A stretch of 64,000 nt of DNA, from NCBI GenBank assembly GCA_902792795.1, contig CADBBB010000002.1:1-64000 (forward strand), written 5' to 3'. Below, in pieces: positions 51,047 through 58,795 of this stretch. Numbering within the stretch: position 1 is the stretch's first letter; each line of letters starts with the position of its first letter. A program made the translations under genes and the position numbers. This DNA comes from an uncultured Spirochaetaceae bacterium (GTDB taxonomy: Bacteria; Spirochaetota; Spirochaetia; Treponematales; Treponemataceae). The notes below the pieces were generated by a model that worked only from the letters and a program-made list of their open reading frames with translations, was not told where the DNA came from and made no database searches.

Positions 51047-52915
51047 ATGTCAATTAAATACATTCCATACACTCCAGAGACAATAGAAGGGCAGGCTCTT
51101 CTTGATAATTTTACCCGCACTCTCCGTTATAAGGGAAACTACGACATAAAAGGCAAACTTGTGCGTGGTATGCCCTTGTACGAAATGCAGACTGTTGAAA
51201 CTGTAGGGGAAGCTGAAAAGGCAAAAGAAAACCTTGTGATTCGCGGGGAATGTGTTTCTGCGTGTGCCTATCTTAAAGAAAAAGGTATTCTTGTTGATTT
51301 AATTTACATTGACCCGCCCTTTGCAAGCGGAGCTGATTATTCCAAGACCGTTTACATCCGTCAGAATCCCAAACTGGCAAAGGCTTTGAAGCAGGCAGAA
51401 GAAGAACTTGATATTGAAGAACTGAAAAGTTTTGAAGAAAAAATGTACGGCGATGTTTGGGATAAAGAAAAATACTTGAACTGGATGTATGAAAATCTCT
51501 GCGCCATAAAAAGTGTAATGAGCGAAACGGCCAGCATTTATGTACATTTGGATTATCATATCGGTCATTATGTAAAAATCTTGATGGATGAAATTTTTGG
51601 TGAAGATAATTTTAGGAATGAAATTATTTGGTATTACTATAATAAAATGCAAGGAAATGTTAATCGTTTTGCATCAAATCATGATTCGATTTATGTGTAT
51701 GCAAAATCAGATGATTTTGTTTTTAATCAAATTCGAGAACAACGTGAATCTTCTGTAAAGCAAATCAAGAGAATCTGGGATAAGGCTTCTCAAAAATTGG
51801 TTAATGCAAAGGATGAGAATGGTAAAGTTATTTATCAAGATTCAACGGAAAAGACTGTTGATGATGTTTGGCGATTATCAATGCTTCAGCCAGCGGATAA
51901 GGAAGAGCCGGTTGGTTACGCCACCCAAAAACCAGAAGCCTTGCTTGAACGCATTATCAAAGCCTCTTCTGATGAAAATATGCTCGTAGCAGACTTCTTT
52001 GGTGGTTCTGGGGTTACAGCAGCTGTCGCAAACAAACTTAACCGTCGCTTCATTCACTGTGATGTCGGCATCAATTCTATTCAGACTAGTCGCGACCGTT
52101 TGATTGCTCAAAAAGATACTCCGGCCTCTTTCTCTGTTCTTGAAATAAAAGATGGTATTTCACTTTTCCGTAATCCTGTTCAGACAATGGAAAAACTAAA
52201 GTCTCTTGTTCCTGGGCTTGGAAAAATGGAAGGCCTTTCAGGCTTTTGGGCGGGCTGTATAGAAAGCATAAAAGACGGTACTGTTCCAGTGTATCTTCCT
52301 GACTTAAAAAACAGTGAATGCAAGATTTTGGACAAGCCTTTTATGAGCCGCATTCTGCATGAGCATCTTGGAAATCTTCCTTTTAATCCAAGTCGTGTCA
52401 TAATTTATTATGTTGATGTGGCGGACATTACAGAACTTGAAGATTTTGTAAAAGCAGATAAGTCAACTCTAGCAAAAATTGAATTTCGAGATTTAAAGCA
52501 ACTGCTTGATGAGATTGTAATTGAAGATTCTGTTGATTTTGAAGTGAGCGAAGTTCAGGAAGAACTTATCCCGGAATACAAAGTAACTATAAAATCATTT
52601 ATGAGTGACCGCGTTTTGCGCCACATAAACGACTATAATCAAAAATGTGAACTCAATTCAAAAGGTAAAAAATTTAAACCGATTGTCATATCAGAAGAAG
52701 GCTTGGAACTCATTGAATGGCTTTCCGTTGATTGTACCAATGCAGAAGGAGAATGGAAAAGCGATTCTGAAATCAAAATAGATAAACTTGGCTTTGTAAT
52801 AAAGAATGGCATAAAAACAAAAGATTTTTGGGATGCTGAAATCAAAAGCGAGAAGAAACCACTGAGGTTGAAAATCAGAAATATCTGTGGTGATGAGAGT
52901 GTGTGGAAAGTATAA
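51047..52915 (+). CDS. Type III-like DNA methyltransferase Mod
   Basis: 622 residues. Motif IV DPPF (IYIDPPFASGADYSKTV, about 88) precedes the SAM motif I FFGGSG (about 318), the beta-class order of N6-adenine/N4-cytosine methyltransferases. The target recognition region (residues 170-290) lies between them. The C-terminal half is larger than in minimal Mod. It modifies the site and directs Res. Between them lie rhuM and the HEPN gene. GGAG precedes ATG. Confidence 0.9.
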   Translation: MSIKYIPYTPETIEGQALLDNFTRTLRYKGNYDIKGKLVRGMPLYEMQTVETVGEAEKAKENLVIRGECVSACAYLKEKGILVDLIYIDPPFASGADYSKTVYIRQNPKLAKALKQAEEELDIEELKSFEEKMYGDVWDKEKYLNWMYENLCAIKSVMSETASIYVHLDYHIGHYVKILMDEIFGEDNFRNEIIWYYYNKMQGNVNRFASNHDSIYVYAKSDDFVFNQIREQRESSVKQIKRIWDKASQKLVNAKDENGKVIYQDSTEKTVDDVWRLSMLQPADKEEPVGYATQKPEALLERIIKASSDENMLVADFFGGSGVTAAVANKLNRRFIHCDVGINSIQTSRDRLIAQKDTPASFSVLEIKDGISLFRNPVQTMEKLKSLVPGLGKMEGLSGFWAGCIESIKDGTVPVYLPDLKNSECKILDKPFMSRILHEHLGNLPFNPSRVIIYYVDVADITELEDFVKADKSTLAKIEFRDLKQLLDEIVIEDSVDFEVSEVQEELIPEYKVTIKSFMSDRVLRHINDYNQKCELNSKGKKFKPIVISEEGLELIEWLSVDCTNAEGEWKSDSEIKIDKLGFVIKNGIKTKDFWDAEIKSEKKPLRLKIRNICGDESVWKV

Positions 52916-52930
52916 GGAGAAATGTAGCTT

Positions 52931-54718
52931 ATGAAGAAATTTTTTTCAGGGGTTTTAGGAACTGTTATTGCAGGTTCACTTGTAGCATTGTTCACTTTGT
53001 ACATAAACAAAGAAAAAATAGATGTAAAATATAATCTTTCAGCGCCAATTTCTATCCCATCTGAAAAAGATTATGTGCAACAGTTAAGAATCCAAAATGT
53101 TGGAAACGCAACTGCAGAAAACTTAGTAATTACATTGAATGGTAGTATTCAAAAATATGAAATAAAAAAATATTCAGAACAAGATAATATTCAAGAATTT
53201 GAACTGACTGATAGTAATGGGAAACAGATTTGTTATTCAAAACTTCCAAAGGACGGTTCTATCATTATAACAATGAATATTAATGGTTCAGATTCCTTAA
53301 AAATAGATATTAAGCATGATAAAGGAAAAGCAACAGAAGTTTTTTCTTCTCAAACAAAGGTTGGATTTGCATTGATTTTTTTTGCTGTATCTATGTTGTT
53401 TTATTTGTTATTTGGTGTAAAAAATCTTATCGACGATTATTGGATTACTTCTATTTTACAATATCACCGAAAGAAAATATTTTCTCGTGACAAACCATTT
53501 TTATTGTCAGAATCGCGATGGAAAGAAATACGAGGAATGGCAATTGAGAATGAAATAGCATCTATAAAAAGAGATTACTTCATTTCTGCAAAAGGATTGC
53601 AAGAGTCATCTGCCCTAAATTACTTGAATAATGATAAAATCAATAAATTAAAACTTGATAATGAGGAACAGAAAAAAATCATTTCAACTACAAAAGACTA
53701 TTTCCTCAAAGAATTTCGAAATTTGCGTAACATGTTGTATGGCAAAAATGACTATGTGGAAATTCTTTCAATTATTAAACCAGATTCAGTAGAAGAATCT
53801 GATTGGCTAACAGAAAGAGAAAAAATATTTTCATCATATGAAGAATTTATAAAATCTAGATGTTATGATATTTACAATGTTTCGAAAACTGATCAATTTA
53901 TTAAAGATGCATTAGATATAAATACAATTTCTGATATAGAAAAAAATAAAATTAAGCAAGATATAGAACAGTGGTGGTTAAAAAATCTAGAGCAATGGAT
54001 AAGGGGGTTGGCATCTGATTCTGGTAAAAATTATATAGAGCAGATTTTTCAAACAAAGAAACCAGATTGTTTTACTCCATCTGAATGGGAATCAATAAAT
54101 AATACAGCAAATGATAAATACTTGGAAATCGTATTGTATGAACTTTTTTATTCATCGAAGGAAGACTATGAAAAATTGTTAAAAAATGAAAACTCAAAAA
54201 TAAACAATCTACCTGATGATTGTCGTAAAAAAATAAGAAAATATGCAGAGCAATTATATTGCTTATCCATAATGGAAGACTCTTTTATTTTGTCATATGA
54301 AGAATTAGTAGATAAATATAATTTTGATTTATTTGATTCCAAGAGAATTATTAGGCTTATCCAATCAATTGATAAAAATCAATCAATAGAAAAACTTGTT
54401 AATTCTCCTGTAGAAAATATTAATAAATTAGATGTACCAAAAACTGTAGATGAATCATTTTGGAATTCAATAATTGAATATAGAACTCAGAAAGCTGAAT
54501 TAAACAATAAACTACAAAAAATGAATAGTGAAGAGTCAAAATTGAAATTGAAAATTGAAAAAGTTTCAAAACAATTAGACTTTATAAATTCATTTTTGGA
54601 TTCTCCAGATACAATTGATAGAGTTGAAGATTATGATGATTTATTCTCAAAAGGTAATTATGAAAATTTGAAAAAGTTGAAAAATCTTTTTACTGATATT
54701 AATAAAACTGAGAACTAA
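52931..54718 (+). CDS. Membrane protein with C-terminal coiled coil, last gene of the defence island
   Basis: 595 residues, no family recognised. Two hydrophobic helices (residues about 7-24 and 140-162) flank a 115-residue beta-rich domain (VQQLRIQNVGNATAENLVITLNG), probably outside the membrane. The remaining 430 residues are cytoplasmic, helical and Lys/Glu/Asn-rich, ending in a coiled coil (ELNNKLQKMNSEESKLKLKIEKVSKQLDF). AGGAG lies upstream, 15 bases after mod. Low GC as in the rest of the island. Confidence 0.75.
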   Translation: MKKFFSGVLGTVIAGSLVALFTLYINKEKIDVKYNLSAPISIPSEKDYVQQLRIQNVGNATAENLVITLNGSIQKYEIKKYSEQDNIQEFELTDSNGKQICYSKLPKDGSIIITMNINGSDSLKIDIKHDKGKATEVFSSQTKVGFALIFFAVSMLFYLLFGVKNLIDDYWITSILQYHRKKIFSRDKPFLLSESRWKEIRGMAIENEIASIKRDYFISAKGLQESSALNYLNNDKINKLKLDNEEQKKIISTTKDYFLKEFRNLRNMLYGKNDYVEILSIIKPDSVEESDWLTEREKIFSSYEEFIKSRCYDIYNVSKTDQFIKDALDINTISDIEKNKIKQDIEQWWLKNLEQWIRGLASDSGKNYIEQIFQTKKPDCFTPSEWESINNTANDKYLEIVLYELFYSSKEDYEKLLKNENSKINNLPDDCRKKIRKYAEQLYCLSIMEDSFILSYEELVDKYNFDLFDSKRIIRLIQSIDKNQSIEKLVNSPVENINKLDVPKTVDESFWNSIIEYRTQKAELNNKLQKMNSEESKLKLKIEKVSKQLDFINSFLDSPDTIDRVEDYDDLFSKGNYENLKKLKNLFTDINKTEN

Positions 54719-54832
54719 AGGAGTTTTTTTATTAATATTGTATGTAAAAACATAATTTAGTCCCCACCCTTCACCCAACAAACACAGCCGCGCGTTTTTC
54801 TCAATCTGCTATGTTAACAAAACCCCGTGCCC

Positions 54833-55669
54833 CTACAGTTGCACGCCGCTCTCAATCTTTGCGTTGAACCGCTCCAGCTTCTTGCCGTCAAGCGGGTTGG
54901 GCTGGCCTTTGAGGACGGCGCGGAGGGCTTCCATTTCTTCGCCGGTAAAGGAAACCGCGCGGTTCATGTCGTTTTCAAAAGAGGCTACGGCCATAGGGCA
55001 AACTTTTCGGACTAGTTCCAGCATGACTTGGGCGTATTGGCGGATTTCGTATTGGGCGTGGCCGTCCAAACGCAGCTTTAGGAAGCGGAACAAATTGTTC
55101 AAATCCATCTGCCAGTAAAATTCCGTGTAGAGCGAAAGCGGCAAGTTGATGCGGGCCACTTCGCGCGCAAGGCCTGTGTCCAGCAACTCTGAATACGAGT
55201 CGTATGAATCCTTTTGGCCTTTTTGGAGCGCGGCCTGGATTTCCTTGGCCTTGGCCTCGTCAAAGGGCTGGTCGCTGCGGCCCTGCTTGTTGTCCTTGCT
55301 TTGCGGCTCTATGTCCTTTGTTTCGGGAACGTAGAATTCGTCCTTCATGATTGAATAGCGGCCGCTCACTTCGTTCATGCGGCCAGTGCGGTGGCGAACC
55401 CATTGGCGCGCGACAAAAATCGGCATCTTTACATGAAAGGTAAAGACAACTTGCTCAAAGGGCGAGGTGTGCTGGTGGCGCAAAAGGTAGTCGATAAGGC
55501 CCGCGTCCTGCGAAACGGTTTTTGTTCCGTTGCCGTATGACACGCGCGCCGATTGAACGATTCTCTGGTCGCTTCCCAAATAATCCACAAGGCGAACAAA
55601 GCCTTTGTCGAGAACCTTATATTCTTTGTCCAAAATTTCTTCCGCTTCGGGAACGACTGAATGCGCCAT
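54833..55669 (-). CDS. thyX: Flavin-dependent thymidylate synthase
   Basis: 278 residues. The ThyX motif RHRTGRMNEVSGRYS (RHRxxS/R..NExSxRY type) is complete, with NLPLSLYTEFYWQMDLNNLFRFLKLR (active region). It makes dTMP using methylene-THF, NADPH and FAD. AGGAGGC lies eight bases before ATG 55669. It lies just right of the island, downstream of the his genes on the same strand. Confidence 0.95.
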   Translation of the reverse strand: MAHSVVPEAEEILDKEYKVLDKGFVRLVDYLGSDQRIVQSARVSYGNGTKTVSQDAGLIDYLLRHQHTSPFEQVVFTFHVKMPIFVARQWVRHRTGRMNEVSGRYSIMKDEFYVPETKDIEPQSKDNKQGRSDQPFDEAKAKEIQAALQKGQKDSYDSYSELLDTGLAREVARINLPLSLYTEFYWQMDLNNLFRFLKLRLDGHAQYEIRQYAQVMLELVRKVCPMAVASFENDMNRAVSFTGEEMEALRAVLKGQPNPLDGKKLERFNAKIESGVQL

Positions 55670-55779
55670 TTTATGCCTCCTAATATTACGGCTGTCCGCG
55701 CGAGTTTGGCTGCGAGCGCGGATGTTGCCGCTTATGCGGCCAGCAAACACTTATTGGCTTGCCAGCAATTTTTTTGCCG

Positions 55780-56400
55780 CTAAACTATTACGCCTTTTGT
55801 GCTTGGAACTTGTCCGCCGCGCCTGGGATCGATTTCCACCGCGGCGCGAATCGCGCGGGCGGCGGCCTTGAACAAGCCTTCGATTTTGTGGTGGTCGCTG
55901 CGGCCGCGAATTGTGTCCAAGTGCAAGTTGCATTTTGCGTTCTGGACAAAGCCGTTCCAAAAATCCTCAAAGCAGTCTGTTTGGAAGCTGGCTTCCTTTC
56001 CGTCCGCTCCTATGCTCACAAGCGGAATGCCTGTAAGAGCGGCCTCGCAAACCAAAAATGGGCGGCCGCCAAAATCAACCGCCGCGCGCAAAAGGCTTTC
56101 GTCCATCGGGAACAAAAAGCAGCCGCTGCGGTAAATGCCCGCGCAGTCGCCCAAGGCCTTGGCGAAGCACTGGCCCAAAACGATTCCGGTGTCTTCTATC
56201 GTGTGGTGCTGGTCAACGTTTAGGTCGCCCTTGATTGTTCCGCTAAGGTCAAACAAGCCGTGCTTGCAAAAAGAGCGCAGCATGTGGTCAAAAAATCCGA
56301 TTGGATTTTGAACGTCGCACTTTCCGCTTCCGTCAAGGTTCAGCGTAAGAGTGATTTGCGTCTCGCCTGTCTCGCGCGTTACAGTCGCAGTTCTTTGCAT
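55780..56400 (-). CDS. hisB: Imidazoleglycerol-phosphate dehydratase
   Basis: 206 residues, standalone IGPD form without the HisB phosphatase part. Mn-binding repeats: GFFDHMLRSF, QHHTIEDTGIVLG, ESLLRAAVDFGGRP and GRSDHHKIEGLFKA. Sixth step of histidine synthesis. It lies 14 bases downstream of hisG. Confidence 0.95.
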   Translation of the reverse strand: MQRTATVTRETGETQITLTLNLDGSGKCDVQNPIGFFDHMLRSFCKHGLFDLSGTIKGDLNVDQHHTIEDTGIVLGQCFAKALGDCAGIYRSGCFLFPMDESLLRAAVDFGGRPFLVCEAALTGIPLVSIGADGKEASFQTDCFEDFWNGFVQNAKCNLHLDTIRGRSDHHKIEGLFKAAARAIRAAVEIDPRRGGQVPSTKGVIV

Positions 56401-56414
56401 CGCGTTCCTCCTTG

Positions 56415-57287
56415 TCAGGGCATAACTTTGCGCAACTCGTATTCCAAAATGTCCGTCGCGCCAAGACTCTTGAGCTTTGGAAGCAGCGTGGGCACTTCCG
56501 ACTTTTGAACGGCAATCTTTACCGCGAATCCGTTGTTGCCAAAAAGCGGCGAGATTGTCGGGCTCTTCATAGAAGGAAGGCCTTTGACCAATTTGTTGAA
56601 GTCTTTTTGCGAAACGTTCATTTCCAACATCACGCGGTCGCGGGCGCTAAGCACCGCTTCAAAGAGCATTTTAAGCTCCATGATTTTTTGCTTTTTTTGC
56701 GGATCCTTGAGCGCTTCTTTTGAGGCATACATTCTTGTGGAAGACTCCATCAAGGTGTCAACGATTTTAAGGTTGTTGGCTTTGAGCGACGAGCCTGTGC
56801 TTGTGTTGTCGATCAGGATTTGCGCCAACGAAGCCTCGTTGTCCTGGACAAAGCCTTCGCTTGTTCCCCAAGTGCGGAAAATAGTTCCGTTTATCTTTTT
56901 GTCCTTAAGCCACTTTTTGCTCAGGTTTTGGTATTCGGTCGCGATGGTCACGGGCTGCTTTGAAAGCTTTTCAAAGTTCACTGTGTTGGGAACGGCGGCC
57001 ACGATTCTAACCGGGTCAAAGCCCAAGTCCATTATTTCGGTCACCTTGGACTGAACGCCGTTTTCGTAAACCCAATCCTTTCCGCTAAAGGCCACGTCCG
57101 CCTTGTCGCCCGCCAAAAGCGCGCTTGCGATTTGCGGCTTTACAACCTGAAAGGCCAAATCCTTTTGATTTGTTATCGGGAAGTAGGTTCTGTCCGGCAA
57201 GTAAATTGAAATGCCCACGTCTCCCAACAATTCGTAAACTGATTCATAAATGCGGCCCTTGGCCAAAAGAATTCTCAACTTTTCCAT
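56415..57287 (-). CDS. hisG: ATP phosphoribosyltransferase, long form
   Basis: 290 residues. Substrate motif KGRIYESVYELLGDVG near the N-terminus, the EIMDLGFDPVRIVA block, and the C-terminal regulatory ACT-like half (LKSLGATDILEYELRKVMP) show the long, histidine-feedback-regulated form. First step of histidine synthesis. TAGAAT lies eight bases from ATG and TTGAAC 17 bases before that; almost leaderless. Divergent from the dipeptidase. Confidence 0.95.
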   Translation of the reverse strand: MEKLRILLAKGRIYESVYELLGDVGISIYLPDRTYFPITNQKDLAFQVVKPQIASALLAGDKADVAFSGKDWVYENGVQSKVTEIMDLGFDPVRIVAAVPNTVNFEKLSKQPVTIATEYQNLSKKWLKDKKINGTIFRTWGTSEGFVQDNEASLAQILIDNTSTGSSLKANNLKIVDTLMESSTRMYASKEALKDPQKKQKIMELKMLFEAVLSARDRVMLEMNVSQKDFNKLVKGLPSMKSPTISPLFGNNGFAVKIAVQKSEVPTLLPKLKSLGATDILEYELRKVMP

Positions 57288-57318
57288 AATTTTCTATTCT
57301 ATCAGATTGGGGCGGAAT

Positions 57319-57361
57319 GTTCAAGGATTTCCTTGACAGCCGCCCGCTTTGTCGGTAAGGT
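57319..57361. promoter_or_regulatory. Divergent promoters hisG / dipeptidase
   Basis: Plus: TTGACA (57333-57338), 17 bases, TAAGGT (57356-57361), six bases, ATG 57368. Minus: TTGAAC (57324-57319), 17 bases, TAGAAT (57301-57296), eight bases, ATG 57287. Confidence 0.6.
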
Positions 57362-57367
57362 AAAATT

Positions 57368-58018
57368 ATGTCTGACAAGTCGCCAATGGATTCTTCGGGC
57401 TTCGTTCTCTTAGCGGATTTTGTTCCGCAGATTGTGCAGGAAATCCGCTACTATTCCACATACAATTTTGTGGGCGACAGAATCGACGGCTACGAGGAGC
57501 CTTGCGCCCTTTTGACCAAGGAAGCGGCGCGCGCGTTAAAGGCGGCGGCCAACGAGCTTTGCGCGCAGGGCTACCGGCTAAAAGTTTTTGACGCGTACAG
57601 GCCGGCTTGCGCGGTAAAGCATTTTCAGCTTTGGGGAATGGAAGACTTGGACTTGCGAATGAAGCAGTTCTTTTATCCCGAAATCGAAAAGCAGGACTTG
57701 TTCAAAAAGGGCTACATCGCCGCGCGCTCAAGCCACACTCGCGGAAGCACAGTGGACCTTACCTTGCTTGACATGCAGACCGGAAAAGAAGTTGACATGG
57801 GCGGCCCCTTTGATTTTTTTGGTGAGAGGTCCCACCCCGACTGCAAGGACGTGACGGATGAGCAATACCAAAACAGAATGTTCTTGCAAGACGCCATGAC
57901 GCGAAACGGCTTTGTTCCGCTGGATTGCGAATGGTGGCACTTTACGCTAAAGGACGAGCCGTACCCCGACACTTATTTTGAGTTCCCGGTTTCGTCGGCG
58001 TATTTGAGAAAGGAATAA
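57368..58018 (+). CDS. D-alanyl-D-alanine dipeptidase, VanX-like (M15D)
   Basis: 216 residues. Zinc ligands and catalytic Glu appear as SSHTRGSTVDLTLLD (His, Asp) and ECEWWHF-like DCEWWHF (Glu, His); the YSTYNFVG and FDAYRP motifs complete the family. It cleaves D-Ala-D-Ala released in cell-wall turnover; no vancomycin-resistance genes accompany it. Appears leaderless, with a near-consensus promoter. Confidence 0.92.
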   Translation: MSDKSPMDSSGFVLLADFVPQIVQEIRYYSTYNFVGDRIDGYEEPCALLTKEAARALKAAANELCAQGYRLKVFDAYRPACAVKHFQLWGMEDLDLRMKQFFYPEIEKQDLFKKGYIAARSSHTRGSTVDLTLLDMQTGKEVDMGGPFDFFGERSHPDCKDVTDEQYQNRMFLQDAMTRNGFVPLDCEWWHFTLKDEPYPDTYFEFPVSSAYLRKE

Positions 58019-58066
58019 AAAATTGCGGCGGGCGACGCGCTGAGGCCGCTCAATATTGGAGGAAAA

Positions 58067-58651
58067 ATGAAGGTAATTCTTTTTAACGGAAGCAGAAACG
58101 AAAAAGGCAGCACATACACGTCGCTAAAAATCGTGGCCGACGCTTTGGTCGAAAACGGAATCGAGGCCGAAATCTTTTGGGTTGACGGCAGAGCGCTTTC
58201 GGGCGAGATGAGGGAATTGGTTGACGAGGCGCTGGAAAAAGTTCAGGAAGCCGACGGAATTGTTTTGGGCTCGCCGGTATACTACGCCTCTCCGTCCGGC
58301 GAGATGGTGGCCTTTTTGGACAGGCTTTACTGGGAAGGCGAAAAGTACCTTCGCTTTAAGCCGGCGGCCGCGGTGACAGTCGCGCGCAGGGCCGGAACCA
58401 CCGCCACCCTTGACGTTTTGAACAAGTACATAACTTACGCGCAGCAGCCTGTCGTCACTTCACGCTACTGGAACATGACGCACGGCTCCAACGGCAGCGA
58501 CGTTCTAAAAGACGAGGAAGGAATTCAGATAATGAAAACAATCGGCCGCAACATGGCTTGGATTCTAAAAAGCATTCAAGCCGGAAAGGCCGCCGGCGTT
58601 CCCCAGCCCGAGGCCGAAAAGAAGATTTTCACCAACTTTATACGGGCGTAG
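58067..58651 (+). CDS. Flavodoxin-fold NAD(P)H-dependent FMN reductase
   Basis: 194 residues: LFNGSRNEKGSTYTSLKIVADAL (FMN phosphate loop), GIVLGSPVYYASPSGEMVAFLDRLYW, RRAGTTATLDVLNKYI. Two-electron reduction of quinones, metals or nitro compounds is usual; substrate unknown. GGAGG before the ATG. It follows the dipeptidase by 48 bases. Confidence 0.9.
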   Translation: MKVILFNGSRNEKGSTYTSLKIVADALVENGIEAEIFWVDGRALSGEMRELVDEALEKVQEADGIVLGSPVYYASPSGEMVAFLDRLYWEGEKYLRFKPAAAVTVARRAGTTATLDVLNKYITYAQQPVVTSRYWNMTHGSNGSDVLKDEEGIQIMKTIGRNMAWILKSIQAGKAAGVPQPEAEKKIFTNFIRA

Positions 58652-58720
58652 AAAGCCTAAAACGCTGGCATCCGCGCCTTAAAACAACTATAATTTTAAC
58701 AAGTCTTCTCTAAAAAAACA

Positions 58721-58749
58721 TTGACAAATCGAGGATCTGCCCTTAGTAT
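58721..58749 (+). promoter_or_regulatory. Promoter of the large lipoprotein gene
   Basis: TTGACA (58721-58726), 17 bases, TAGTAT (58744-58749); leader of about 40 bases with AGGAGGAG before ATG 58796. Confidence 0.75.
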
Positions 58750-58795
58750 TGACTATGACTGCATTGTTATATTTTTTCTATCAGGAGGAGAGTTT

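Noticed and set aside
46161-54718. Prophage or integrative element
   Set aside because: No integrase, att duplication, transposase or structural genes seen; only composition and gene content mark it as an island.
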